Of a stretch of 64,000 nucleotides of DNA, positions 49,664-58,477 are shown piece by piece. The stretch is from the IMG/VR virus record IMGVR_UViG_3300003323_001142, positions 37,032 through 101,031 of that record; one strand, given 5' to 3'. This DNA is from a virus. Each line of letters starts with the position of its first letter. The first letter of the stretch is position 1. The notes under the pieces were generated by a model that did no database searches, had not been told where the DNA came from, and saw only the letters and a program-made list of their open reading frames with translations. A program made the translations under genes and the position numbers.

Positions 49664-49705
49664 GCGAGCCCGCCGCCAACTTTCCACGGGAGACGGCGGG
49701 CTCGC
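49664..49705 (+). promoter_or_regulatory. 12-bp inverted repeat in the leader, just before the ribosome site
   Basis: GCGAGCCCGCCG (49664-49675) pairs perfectly with CGGCGGGCTCGC (49694-49705), loop 18 bases. AGGAGGG (49706-49712) starts directly after the stem and ATG follows at 49721. The stem is strong and could hold back or stabilise the mRNA or act as an operator. No T-run follows. Confidence 0.55.
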
Positions 49706-49720
49706 AGGAGGGTCACTCCC

Positions 49721-50134
49721 ATGCCCACGGTATCCCACCCCCGCGAGCCCAGCAAGCTCGCGACCATCCACATTTTCCCCGCTCTCGCTCGGGCGCCCGA
49801 GCCGCCCCGAGCTAGCCGCCGGTCGGATGCGATCCTCAGCGAGGCCACCCGCTACGGCGAATCGCTCCGCGTCCGCTGGCTGTCCAACGAGCCGCTGACG
49901 CGCCGGGAGTTCGTCCGGGCCGACCGGCTGATCCAGCGGGCCTACCGGGCGCTCTGCACGGAGTACGCGGCCAGCGGGCTCACTGCGGCCGACCGCCACT
50001 GGTTCATGGGCGCATGCACGGGGCTCGGGATGACCGACAGCTTCGTGTCCGACTGGCTGCGGGACTCGGAGCCGGGGAAGGTCGTGGATTTGGGGAGGGC
50101 GCGGAGGGCGAGACGGAAGGGGGCGGGGCGATGA
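49721..50134 (+). CDS. Hypothetical protein upstream of antirepressor
   Basis: A 137-residue protein with AGGAGGG and ATG 49721, driven by the TTGACA promoter. It begins Pro/Ala-rich and has a helical centre (EPLTRREFVRADRLIQRAY) and WFMGACTGLGMTDSFVSDWL, ending in a basic tail. The family is unknown. It overlaps the antirepressor gene by four bases. Confidence 0.6.
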   Translation: MPTVSHPREPSKLATIHIFPALARAPEPPRASRRSDAILSEATRYGESLRVRWLSNEPLTRREFVRADRLIQRAYRALCTEYAASGLTAADRHWFMGACTGLGMTDSFVSDWLRDSEPGKVVDLGRARRARRKGAGR

Positions 50135-50952
50135 AGGGGCGGAAAGAGGGAAGCGAGGGATCGATGCAGCAGTTGGAAAAGTACGAGTTTGACGGCGACC
50201 AACTCGACCTGCTCAGGCAGGAGACGCGAGTTGCGGTGGTCGTGCGCCGCGTTTGCGAAGCGCTCGGGATTAGCGAGGAACCGCAACGCCGTAAGCTTCG
50301 AGAGTGCGCATGGGCGCGCGCCACCATAATGGTGGCACACGACGCAAGCGGCCGAGAACAGGAGCTATTCTGCCTCGACCTCGACTCGCTACCGATGTGG
50401 TTGGCAACGATCAATCCGGGCAAGGTCCGGGAAGAACTCCGCCCCAAGCTCATCCGATATCAGCGGGAGTGCGCTCAAGTCCTACGAGATCATTTCTTGA
50501 AGGCGCCTAGCAAGCCGGCCGCTATCGATAGAGAGGAGCTCCTGGCGATACTGTCCGGCATGCTGGGCCCGAGCCTTGGTCAGATGCTCGACCGTCAAAT
50601 CGCAGCCCGGCTCGACCCGGTCATCGCCAGGATCGAGTCTGCCTTCGGCACGGTCCAGCAGCACCCAGAGGGCCTACTCCCGCGCGCGGAGCTCAAAGAT
50701 CACCCGACGGAGCTCGCGCAGTGCCGGAGTCTCATTACGCAGACGGCGAGAGCACTGGGCGTCAGTTGGAACAAGGTGCAGGGCGAGCTCCTGAAGAAAT
50801 ACCAGGTCCGTTCTTACCGCCGCCTTCCCTTCATGGTCTGGGATGCGGCGCGCGACCTCTTGATTGCAATGATGGCCGCTGCGCCCGTGCCCAAGAAAAA
50901 CGCTCGCGGCTACCAGAGATCCCTGTTCGATTTCGCGCCGAAGCCGAACTAG
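50131..50952 (+). CDS. Phage antirepressor (P22_AR_N domain)
   Basis: A 273-residue protein (ATG 50131, ATGA overlap; ATG 50164 after GAGGGA is an alternative). Residues about 35-130 match the P22 antirepressor N-terminal domain: RRVCEALGISEEPQRRKL, ELFCLDLDSLPMWLATINPG and LIRYQRECAQVLRDHF. The C-terminus has a helical link and a basic domain with RSLITQTARALGVSWNKVQG. Antirepressors inactivate phage repressors and favour lysis. Here it is paired with an RHH protein like P22 ant with mnt/arc. Confidence 0.85.
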   Translation: MKGRKEGSEGSMQQLEKYEFDGDQLDLLRQETRVAVVVRRVCEALGISEEPQRRKLRECAWARATIMVAHDASGREQELFCLDLDSLPMWLATINPGKVREELRPKLIRYQRECAQVLRDHFLKAPSKPAAIDREELLAILSGMLGPSLGQMLDRQIAARLDPVIARIESAFGTVQQHPEGLLPRAELKDHPTELAQCRSLITQTARALGVSWNKVQGELLKKYQVRSYRRLPFMVWDAARDLLIAMMAAAPVPKKNARGYQRSLFDFAPKPN

Positions 50953-51053
50953 CGATTATCGCCAATCCCTCTCTCCAAAGCGCCCTGCCGGCCAGCAACA
51001 GCCCGCGGGGCGCTCCTGCATCTGCCTCCTGACGAGACGCCAAACCCACCCGA

Positions 51054-52331
51054 ATGCCCGCCCCCGCCTTCGCCCGCGTCCTCGTCTCGCTGAACGGCGG
51101 GCCCCAGCAGACCGGCGACGTGGTCGCGCTCAACGGGGACGTGGTCCAGCTCTCTGCGCAGAGCGTCGCGGGATTCGACAAGTACCGCTGGGAAGTCTAC
51201 AGCTACCCATCCGGGTGGAGTACCCCGGCCGGCTGGAATCTCGATAGCAGCACCGGCATCGTCTTCTCGACCGCGCTGTCGCCGCCTTCGTTCACGCTTC
51301 CAGCGCTCCCGCTATGGGGTAAGTGGCTCACGCGGCTCCTTATCAACGAGGCGCTCAGCAACGACGAGGCGCGCGATCCGTCGCTGGGGCTGAACGACGA
51401 GTCCACGATCGTCAACGTCCTGTCTCCGAACAACCTGCGCGACACCGCAGGTCAGGAGACGACGCAGGCGGATGCCTTCCGAGGCTTCGTCGGAGACATT
51501 GCCCGCAACTGGCGGGTCATCGACGCGGCTCTCAGCGGCTTCAGCCCGATCGGTACGCTGACGCCGGGCCCGGGCAATACGCTTTTCGTCAACAACCCGG
51601 CCGGCAGCGCGGTCATCAATGCGCTGCTCGTCGACGCGAACGTCTCCGCGATCGCGGCCATCGCCGGGACCAAGATCTCTCCCAACTTCGGCCCCCAGGC
51701 CGTCGCCACCACCGGCACCCTCTCCGCCGGCAGCACCACCGTCTCCGCCCTCACCGTCGGCTCCCTCTCCGGCATCCTCCACGCCGCATCCGGCGTCATC
51801 TCCGCGAGCCCGGTCAGCCTCACCGCGGACGTTTCTGGGATTCTTCCGCCTCCCAACGGCGGCACCGGACTCAGCGCCGTAGTGACCGGTCTCCTCGTCG
51901 GCAACGGTTCAACGTACTCAGGCGTCACCGCCCCCGACACCCGCATCCCCTTCTGGTCCAGCAACACCCTCAGCTCGAGCTCCGGCCTCACGTTCGCCAG
52001 TAGCACCCTCTCGGTCACCAACGTCACGATCGCGACGGCGCTGACCCTCTCCGCGCTCGCAGCAACGAATGGCCCGCTCTACATCACCGGCGGCGTCGTC
52101 GGCGTCGGCCCAGGGGGCGCCGATGCCGCGACCAACATCAACGTCGCCGACCGGACCGCGCTCGCCAATCGCGACACCGCGAACCTACTCGACGGCTCCC
52201 TCGCCATCGTGCGTTCGCCAGTGTCGGAATACCAACTCGTCAAAACCAGCACGACGACGCCGGACGGCTTCAGCTTCATTGCGGCCAAGAACGGCGGCGG
52301 AACGCTCGGTAACTGGATCCTGACCGACTGA
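51054..52331 (+). CDS. Tail fibre protein
   Basis: A 425-residue protein (ATG 51054). The first domain (FARVLVSLNGGPQQTGDVVA, DKYRWEVYSYPSGW) is Ig-like; from residue 165 the sequence is repetitive and poor in charge (TLSAGSTTVSALTVGSLSG), with the LPPPNGGTGLSAVVTGLLVG motif found in many phage and bacterial fibre repeats. The C-terminus is SFIAAKNGGGTLGNWILTD. It probably extends from the baseplate. Confidence 0.75.
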   Translation: MPAPAFARVLVSLNGGPQQTGDVVALNGDVVQLSAQSVAGFDKYRWEVYSYPSGWSTPAGWNLDSSTGIVFSTALSPPSFTLPALPLWGKWLTRLLINEALSNDEARDPSLGLNDESTIVNVLSPNNLRDTAGQETTQADAFRGFVGDIARNWRVIDAALSGFSPIGTLTPGPGNTLFVNNPAGSAVINALLVDANVSAIAAIAGTKISPNFGPQAVATTGTLSAGSTTVSALTVGSLSGILHAASGVISASPVSLTADVSGILPPPNGGTGLSAVVTGLLVGNGSTYSGVTAPDTRIPFWSSNTLSSSSGLTFASSTLSVTNVTIATALTLSALAATNGPLYITGGVVGVGPGGADAATNINVADRTALANRDTANLLDGSLAIVRSPVSEYQLVKTSTTTPDGFSFIAAKNGGGTLGNWILTD

Positions 52332-52531
52332 TGGCATCGCCCCCGACGACTTCTACCCCCTGCCACGGCTGCGGGAGGACGGCCGCGGACTGCCCGCCGG
52401 ACGAGCGCGAGATGTGGTTTCCGATCACGGACGCGAAGGGCAATCTCCGCTGGTATTGCCACCACCACAACGTCTCGCCCGAGATGCAGGCGAGGCAGAA
52501 GATCGCGCTGAGGTACCACGATGGGGCTTAG
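52331..52531 (+). CDS. Small Zn-binding protein in the fibre cluster
   Basis: A 66-residue protein with CHGCGRTAADCPPDE, a WFPITDAKGNLRWYC strand and HHHNVSPEMQ: Cys and His residues spaced for a zinc site. The ATG (52331) overlaps the previous stop. Function is unknown; it may be a fibre-assembly helper. Confidence 0.55.
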   Translation: MASPPTTSTPCHGCGRTAADCPPDEREMWFPITDAKGNLRWYCHHHNVSPEMQARQKIALRYHDGA

Positions 52532-53798
52532 CCGTTATTACATGCGGCAACCCAAGTGGTACATGGACCCGCAGAACGCGACCACGTTTGCCAATAACTC
52601 GAACAGCGGTGTCGATGCAGCGCATCCGATTCGAGACGACGACGAGCGTGTCCGTCGTATGGGCATCGGACCCTACTGGAACGCAGGCGCCTACGACATC
52701 TATTACCTGTCGGACGTTCCCGCCAACCAAGAAGTGCGCTTCGATGGTGACCGCGCATCCAATTCTTCGATCCGCATCCACGGCTCCGCCACGGCAGGTC
52801 AGGGCCAATCGACCATCTACAGCGGCACGATCAACACATTAACCCCGCTGAACCGGGCCACGAACCAGCCGTACGAGATCGTGTCGAACGGGCTCGCCAC
52901 GACGTGGTCTGCAGCGGGTGCGTTGAACCACCGGATCCGGATGACGAGCGGTGTCGCCGGCGCCAAGGCGTGGCCGATCAAGGATCTTGGCTCAAAACGC
53001 GCCCGGATCTCCCAGTTCACCCAAGCGAACAACTACGTCGTCCCATTCGCGTCGTCGACCACGTCCGCGATCCCGTCTGCCTCCAATACCTTCGTCGTGG
53101 AGAAGCTCACAGCGATCCCGAACTTCCACTGGAGCATCACCGCGAGCGATGACTTCAGTGTGAACTTCGGCACGAGCTACGAGCCGAATGTGATCGAGAG
53201 CCTCGACATCGGTGCTGGGAACCTGACGCTGACCGGCTCCGATTGGATCACGTTCGACGGGTGCGAAGTCCGGATGTATTCGGACAACCCGACGCACGCG
53301 ATGAGCCTCAAGTTCGTGGGGTGTGGATTCCGACAAGAGATCTTTTTCGCCGCCACGTTGAATAGCCCAATAGCGGTCTACGGTGGATATGGGCAGGGCC
53401 AGTTCCTCTTCATCGAAGACTCGGGCGGTACCCCCATCTTCGATACCGATTTCATGATGCAGGGCGGCTACATCTTGTCCCATTCGCCGCGTGGCTGCGT
53501 GCTCGCCAACGTCGCAGTATTCGATAGCCCCTCCCACGGGATCCAAGTGCACCGTTACGGCCGCGTGTCGACCACGGGCACCGCCGATGCGAACAGCAGT
53601 GGCGCGAACTGGTGGGGCTCTGGCAATGCGCAATACGGTCTCTCGATCGGCTCGGAGGCCCGCATTGGTGGCGGGCCGACTGCTGGCACCATCACCGGCG
53701 CTGCTGGCGATGTAGTGATTGGCACCATCCCGAAGGTCTGGGCCCAGTCGCAATTTCGCGAGCTCACTGGCGGCGGCATGAGCGCATTCCGAGAATAG
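52521..53798 (+). CDS. Beta-helix tailspike-like protein
   Basis: A 425-residue protein (ATG 52521, overlapping the previous gene by 11 bases). The N-terminal MGLSRYYMRQPKWYMDPQNA looks like an adaptor. The body has regular strand-turn repeats with VRFDGDRASNSSIRIHGSAT, LTGSDWITFDGCEV, FVGCGFRQEIFFAAT and CVLANVAVFDSPSHGIQVHR, typical for right-handed beta-helix (pectin lyase-like) folds. Such spikes often bind or cut surface polysaccharide; no catalytic residues can be named. Confidence 0.7.
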   Translation: MGLSRYYMRQPKWYMDPQNATTFANNSNSGVDAAHPIRDDDERVRRMGIGPYWNAGAYDIYYLSDVPANQEVRFDGDRASNSSIRIHGSATAGQGQSTIYSGTINTLTPLNRATNQPYEIVSNGLATTWSAAGALNHRIRMTSGVAGAKAWPIKDLGSKRARISQFTQANNYVVPFASSTTSAIPSASNTFVVEKLTAIPNFHWSITASDDFSVNFGTSYEPNVIESLDIGAGNLTLTGSDWITFDGCEVRMYSDNPTHAMSLKFVGCGFRQEIFFAATLNSPIAVYGGYGQGQFLFIEDSGGTPIFDTDFMMQGGYILSHSPRGCVLANVAVFDSPSHGIQVHRYGRVSTTGTADANSSGANWWGSGNAQYGLSIGSEARIGGGPTAGTITGAAGDVVIGTIPKVWAQSQFRELTGGGMSAFRE

Positions 53799-53799
53799 C

Positions 53800-55698
53800 A
53801 TGGCGTTCGTGCTAGGCTTTGCCAACAACGAGACCGATCGGGTCGTCTTCGCGGACGGCACCGGTCTATCGTTCAAGCTCGGCAAGATCGTCGGCGCGAC
53901 GATCACGAACCTGTTCACGTTCGCGGACAGCGGCGTGCTCACGGTCGCGAGCGGTATCACGATCTCGGCCTTCTCGGTCGCGGGTGTCGTCCACAACACC
54001 TCGGCTGGGGTCCTCACGACCGGCCAGGTGGTCGCGGCAGAGATCGCTTCGGTCAACTGGAGCGTCGTCCTCGGCACCCCGACCACGCTCTCCGGATATG
54101 GCATCACGGATGCCGTCAGCGCAAGCCGGACCGTCGTCGGCGGCGCAGGACTCACCGCGAGCGGCGGTCCGCTCGGGTCCAGCAACGTCACCCTGAATGT
54201 TGTCGCCAACGCGGACGGCTCGATTGTCGTCAACGCGGATGACATCCAGGTAGGCGTGCTCGCCACCGATGCCCAGCACGGCAACCGCGGGGGCGGCGCG
54301 CTGCACGTGGCGGTGTCCAATGCGGTAGCTGGATTCGCGCCTGCGATCTCGGGCTCGAACCGCATCCACGCCAGCACCAACGGCACGTCGTCGACCTGGA
54401 CCCAGGTCGTGGATGCCATGGTGTCGGATGTCAGTTTTGCGAAGGTCACCGGCCGACCGACGACGCTGAGCGGTTACGGGATCACCGATGCGGTCCCGAA
54501 TACGCGGACGCTGACCGGGACGGCTCCGATCACGATCGCCGGCGACAACGCGGCGCACGATCTTTCGGTGAACCGCACGATCGCGGTGTCCAATGCGGAC
54601 ACCAGCAACGTCGGCGTGCTCCGGCTGGCCAATGACTTCGCGGGTACGGCCACGGCGCCTACCGTGGTGCAGCTCACGGGGGCGGCAGGTACGGTCGCGG
54701 TCCTGGCGTCGAACTTCCTCTGGGGCGCGAACGTATCGTCGCCATCGATCAAGCAGACGCAATCCACGTTCGGGGCCGGGTTTGCGTTCCAGATCTACGC
54801 CCAGCAAGGCCACGCCGGAAGTCGCGGCGGCACGCTGCAACTGGGCGGCGGCCCTGGCGGCACGAGCGGCACCAATCTCGCGGGCGACGTGCAATTCGAT
54901 CTCGGCGTTTCGGTCTCGAATGCCTCTGCCCATCTGACCGCGTTCTCCGACAGCTTCACGGTGCTCGACGTAGCGCGGACCGCGCTCAACACCGTCACGG
55001 TCGACACGAACTCGCTGGCCACGTTCCTATTCAACAAGCCGATCGGTATTTTTGCCGATGCTGGTTCGGGTGGCGGCCCCAACAGCGGCGAGTATTCGCT
55101 GGCCGTGGGGAACAGTTCCCTGTCCGGCAAGGACAAGGTGTTCATGGCCGTCGGCGGGGGCCAGCCGGTTAGCGATTCGACGCCGCGATACTACTTCACG
55201 GTCGCGCCAGGCACGAACGACGTTACCAGCAATACGCCAGTCTCGGCGCTGGCGACAGTGCACATCGGGCAGCAAACGTTCCACTCGATTACGGACGCCA
55301 CGCGGAGCGTCTCCGGACCGCTCGCGACGCTGCTCATCGACGATGCGCCGTCTCTTACCGGTGCTTTCTGGGCCGGCGGACAAGCGACGTATGCGCTCTA
55401 TGTGGCGTCTGGGGTCGCACACTTCGGGGGCGGCGTCGAGTTTGCGTCCAACTCGTTCTTGGTTGGAGCGGTCGGGTCCGCGCCGCTCTTCATCGATTCA
55501 CTCGGCCAAGTGTTTCTCGGCGACGGGACCAACGAGGTCCGGATCAACGGGGGCGGGGGGATCACCATCAGCCCGGCCACGACGACAACGTCCGCGAGCA
55601 GCGGGACGGCGTTCGCCCTGCCCGGCAACCCGCACGGCTACCTGAAGCTCCGCGTCGGCAGCCTGGACGTGGTGTTCCCGTTCTGGCTGCCGCCGTAA
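53800..55698 (+). CDS. Long tail fibre protein
   Basis: A 632-residue protein, low in charge and rich in Ser, Thr, Gly and Val. The module TTLSGYGITDAV occurs twice (from nt about 54080 and 54460), a repeat known from phage fibres. The middle has RGGTLQLGGGPGGTSGTNL, and the C-terminus is GNPHGYLKLRVGSLDVVFPF, probably a trimer-forming tip. No chaperone-type peptidase is evident. Confidence 0.75.
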   Translation: MAFVLGFANNETDRVVFADGTGLSFKLGKIVGATITNLFTFADSGVLTVASGITISAFSVAGVVHNTSAGVLTTGQVVAAEIASVNWSVVLGTPTTLSGYGITDAVSASRTVVGGAGLTASGGPLGSSNVTLNVVANADGSIVVNADDIQVGVLATDAQHGNRGGGALHVAVSNAVAGFAPAISGSNRIHASTNGTSSTWTQVVDAMVSDVSFAKVTGRPTTLSGYGITDAVPNTRTLTGTAPITIAGDNAAHDLSVNRTIAVSNADTSNVGVLRLANDFAGTATAPTVVQLTGAAGTVAVLASNFLWGANVSSPSIKQTQSTFGAGFAFQIYAQQGHAGSRGGTLQLGGGPGGTSGTNLAGDVQFDLGVSVSNASAHLTAFSDSFTVLDVARTALNTVTVDTNSLATFLFNKPIGIFADAGSGGGPNSGEYSLAVGNSSLSGKDKVFMAVGGGQPVSDSTPRYYFTVAPGTNDVTSNTPVSALATVHIGQQTFHSITDATRSVSGPLATLLIDDAPSLTGAFWAGGQATYALYVASGVAHFGGGVEFASNSFLVGAVGSAPLFIDSLGQVFLGDGTNEVRINGGGGITISPATTTTSASSGTAFALPGNPHGYLKLRVGSLDVVFPFWLPP

Positions 55699-55737
55699 AA
55701 CCACAGAACTTCGGGGGCGGAACAAAGGAGGAAGGCA

Positions 55738-56100
55738 ATGGGGACAACGATTCGCAAGGTGCCGGCTACGGCGCTCGTCATCAACACGCCCGAGGGGTCC
55801 GTCGAGTGGACGTTCCAGCGGTGCGTCGAGTACGTCATCAGCACGAGCAAGCGGTTTCAAACGGCCGCTGGCATCCGACGGAGCTTCCGAGTGATGTCCG
55901 CGCTCGACGACAAGAACGAGGGCGACGACTTCGACTGGAAGGATGAGGATCTCGCTGAGGTCGCGATTGCGTTCGAAGAGGCCGAAAGGCTACTCCCGGA
56001 GCTAACGATCGAGGTAGACGGCAAGAAGACGCCCGCTCCGGTAGACCCGCGGCGGTTCATTCCGTACCTGGACGCTGTCCAGCCGCTCCAAGTCGGATAG
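55738..56100 (+). CDS. Hypothetical protein in the fibre region
   Basis: A 120-residue protein (ATG 55738, GGAGGAAGG upstream). The N-terminal beta region (IRKVPATALVINTPEGSVEW) leads into a helical acidic middle (DFDWKDEDLAEVAIAFEEAE). It has features of small virion or assembly proteins but no clear family. Confidence 0.55.
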   Translation: MGTTIRKVPATALVINTPEGSVEWTFQRCVEYVISTSKRFQTAAGIRRSFRVMSALDDKNEGDDFDWKDEDLAEVAIAFEEAERLLPELTIEVDGKKTPAPVDPRRFIPYLDAVQPLQVG

Positions 56101-56103
56101 CTC

Positions 56104-56628
56104 ATGCCCTTCGACGAACGTCGGGGGATGAAAGAAATCGTCGAACGCGCGGGCTCCGTGCGCCACCCGAACCGCGAGCCATCCGATCCGCCTGGCTCGT
56201 TCCCGCCGCCCACGGTGCCCGGGGCCGGATCTCGCTCGCCCACGATCGACCGCATGCGTATCGAGCCACGCTCGCTGATGGACAAGATCGGGCTCGGCAA
56301 AGCCCTGTGGGGGATCGGCGTCGCAGTGGTCACGTGGGTCGGCGCCCGCATCTCGACGCTGCGAGAGGACATCCGTAGCGACATGGCTACCGTGGCCGCA
56401 TCCGCTGCAGCCAGCGCAGCGGCGGACGCGATCGCTCACCGGTTCGACGACCATCCGCTGGACGCATACGGTCAACCGCAAGAATCGCTGAGCGACAAGC
56501 TCAAGGGCACCGCGCGGATCGTCCAATGGGCTGGCACGCAGGCCGATGCCCAGGTACGCACCGACCGCGAGATCGTGGAACTGAAAACACGCGTGGGGGA
56601 GCTCGAAGCGAAGAGGAAACCAAAGTGA
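56104..56628 (+). CDS. Membrane protein with coiled coil
   Basis: A 174-residue protein (ATG 56104). A Pro-rich polar leader of 50 residues is followed by a hydrophobic helix (about 60-80, LGKALWGIGVAVVTWVGARI), an Ala-rich stretch and a C-terminal coiled coil. The layout fits a membrane-anchored or holin-associated protein, but no lysis family was recognised. It overlaps the next gene by four bases. Confidence 0.55.
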   Translation: MPFDERRGMKEIVERAGSVRHPNREPSDPPGSFPPPTVPGAGSRSPTIDRMRIEPRSLMDKIGLGKALWGIGVAVVTWVGARISTLREDIRSDMATVAASAAASAAADAIAHRFDDHPLDAYGQPQESLSDKLKGTARIVQWAGTQADAQVRTDREIVELKTRVGELEAKRKPK

Positions 56629-57059
56629 CCGACGAAGCCGGCTCCAGCCGCGACACAATGCCCGCGCCGCCGCCCGACCGACCCACGCAGCCGACCACGA
56701 ACGAGCATCTCACTCCGGGGGAGCAGTGGCTCTTCGAGCAGCTTTCGCTCCGGTTTGCGGGGCTCGAAGAGAAGGTTTTGGCCGCGCTCACGCAAGTCCA
56801 CAAGACGCAGACGAACATCGCCGTGATGAAGGTGGACGTCGAGGAGATTGCCAATCGCGTCGAGTCGCTCCACCGAATCGCCAAGGCTGCTGCCGACGAG
56901 GCAACGGTAGGGAACACGGCCCGCGCTCAGGACCGCAAGCGGCTCGAAGCTCTGGAGCACAAAGTCGCTCTCTTGGCCCATCGCATGGGTGCGAATGGCG
57001 ACACGCCGCCGCCAGAGATGCCACCGGACTCGGATCCGGATCCCGCTTCAGGACATTGA
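56625..57059 (+). CDS. Coiled-coil protein
   Basis: A 144-residue protein (GTG 56625, GAAGAGG upstream). The central 75 residues form heptad repeats (FAGLEEKVLAALTQVHKTQT, EEIANRVESLHRIAKAAADE), with disordered Pro-rich ends. It could be a stalk or an assembly factor. Unknown. Confidence 0.55.
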   Translation: MTDEAGSSRDTMPAPPPDRPTQPTTNEHLTPGEQWLFEQLSLRFAGLEEKVLAALTQVHKTQTNIAVMKVDVEEIANRVESLHRIAKAAADEATVGNTARAQDRKRLEALEHKVALLAHRMGANGDTPPPEMPPDSDPDPASGH

Positions 57060-57061
57060 TC

Positions 57062-57721
57062 ATGCACATCGACATCCAATCTGCGCTCAACGTGGTCTTC
57101 GGCGTGCTCACGGTTTCCGCGGCCGTGGTCAAGCTCCTCGGCAAGGAGAACACCCGCTGGGGCCAATTCATCTTGAAGGTCGGCAACGACTTCTTGCCGC
57201 ATCGATCCCCGCCCAATGCTGGAGACAGCGGTCCGCCGACGCAGCGATCGGGGAACCACGGGCAGCCGTCGAGCGGGCTGATGCTCGCTGGAGCGGCCGC
57301 GATCGCGATGGCCTGCTTCGGCTGCGGTGGCGGCCTCCAGCAGACGCTGAAGAGCGCGGAGACCGTGGCGACGATCGTGCAAACGATCCTCACCGGGATC
57401 CGGGCGACGGTCGACTCCTACTACACGCTCCACCCCGCACCCGCCGCGCAGGCCCACCTCGACGACCTGATCGCCGACGTGGCGACCGCCGACGAAGCGG
57501 TGCAGCGCCTGGCAACGGGCAAGGATGCCGTTCCTGGAGGCGAAATCGCGGTGGCGGTGGCCAAGCTCCAGGACGCCTATGGAAAGCTCCTCCTGGCCCT
57601 GCGAGACGCGGGCGTCGTGGCTCCTGCGATGGGCGCTGGCGCGAGCGGGTACCGGTATCTCGTGGGGGTGCATGCAGGGGCTCCCGTACCCGAACTCCCT
57701 GCGGTGAGGGGCGCGTCGTGA
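57062..57721 (+). CDS. Membrane protein with two hydrophobic segments
   Basis: A 219-residue protein (ATG 57062). Residues about 7-26 (ALNVVFGVLTVSAAVVKLLG) and 73-88 (LMLAGAAAIAMACFGCG) are hydrophobic; the second includes a lipobox-like AMAC. The C-terminal 120 residues are helical and Ala-rich. Could be a holin-type or lipid-anchored protein. It overlaps the next gene by four bases. Confidence 0.5.
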   Translation: MHIDIQSALNVVFGVLTVSAAVVKLLGKENTRWGQFILKVGNDFLPHRSPPNAGDSGPPTQRSGNHGQPSSGLMLAGAAAIAMACFGCGGGLQQTLKSAETVATIVQTILTGIRATVDSYYTLHPAPAAQAHLDDLIADVATADEAVQRLATGKDAVPGGEIAVAVAKLQDAYGKLLLALRDAGVVAPAMGAGASGYRYLVGVHAGAPVPELPAVRGAS

Positions 57722-57993
57722 GGCGCCCGGTTCACGCGCTGGTCGCGTTTGCGGTGGCCACGTTCGGATGCACGGCGAGCGCGCCGCCGACGGGAACGGG
57801 AACCGATTTTCCATGCGGCACCCATGGCCGCTCATGTGGCAACCATCGGTGCTGCGACCAGGACGAGATTTGCGGCCGTGCCGATAGCCCATGCCCCGAG
57901 GGGCAGTGTTGCTGGAACGGCCAGGGCGGCGGGGAAGCGCAACCGCTTTGGCGAACGAAGAAACCGCACCCGCAGACGGAGCCGAGTCGATGA
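57718..57993 (+). CDS. Small Cys-rich lipoprotein (possible cargo)
   Basis: A 91-residue protein from GTG 57718 (GTGA overlap). Residues 1-18 are a lipoprotein signal (HALVAFAVATFGC). Then ten Cys within about 40 residues (CGTHGRSCGNHRCCDQDEIC and CPEGQCCW) suggest a disulfide-rich knot outside the cell. The tail is basic. Such small Cys-rich lipoproteins are frequent in myxobacteria. Outer spanins are also short lipoproteins, but do not carry such Cys knots. Confidence 0.6.
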   Translation: MRRPVHALVAFAVATFGCTASAPPTGTGTDFPCGTHGRSCGNHRCCDQDEICGRADSPCPEGQCCWNGQGGGEAQPLWRTKKPHPQTEPSR

Positions 57994-58190
57994 GCGCCGC
58001 TCTGATGATTGCCTCGTGCGCGCAAAACCTCCGCAAAATCCGTGACGACTACGAGAACACAGGAGACTGGTGGGGCTGCCTCGACAACGCCATCGCTTAC
58101 CTAGATTCCTGTCTCGCCGCTGCTCCGCCCGGGATGATGGGCGGCTGTCACGCCGATGAGAGGCCGAAGTATTTGAAGGGCAAGCCATGA
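57990..58190 (+). CDS. Small hypothetical protein
   Basis: A 66-residue protein (ATG 57990, ATGA overlap). A helical sequence with NLRKIRDDYENTGDWWGCLD, four Cys in total, and a short basic tail. No family; likely co-translated with its neighbours on both sides. Confidence 0.5.
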   Translation: MSAALMIASCAQNLRKIRDDYENTGDWWGCLDNAIAYLDSCLAAAPPGMMGGCHADERPKYLKGKP

Positions 58191-58477
58191 ACGAGACCGA
58201 AGCACTTTCGAAGGCGATGCAGATCTTGGACGAACTCGACGCGGATGCCCGCGAGCGGGTGATGGCGTATCTGCAAAGCCGCTACGGAAAGAAGCAGGCG
58301 GCGCAACCGGTCGCGCCAGCGCCGCAACTCATCCCGATGCCGTATCCCGTCCCGGCTCCGATGCCGATACCGGACACGCATCCGCCGATCTGGCCGACGC
58401 CGTCGCCGTATCTGCCTCATCCGGATCTGGGGCCACGCATCTGGTGGATGGGCTGCGGTGGCGGAACGTTCCAATGA
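58187..58477 (+). CDS. Small helix plus Pro-rich tail protein
   Basis: A 96-residue protein (ATG 58187, ATGA overlap). An N-terminal helix (ALSKAMQILDELDADARERV then YLQSRYG) is followed by a Pro-rich half (PMPYPVPAPMPIP) and WWMGCGGGTFQ. Unknown. Confidence 0.5.
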   Translation: MNETEALSKAMQILDELDADARERVMAYLQSRYGKKQAAQPVAPAPQLIPMPYPVPAPMPIPDTHPPIWPTPSPYLPHPDLGPRIWWMGCGGGTFQ

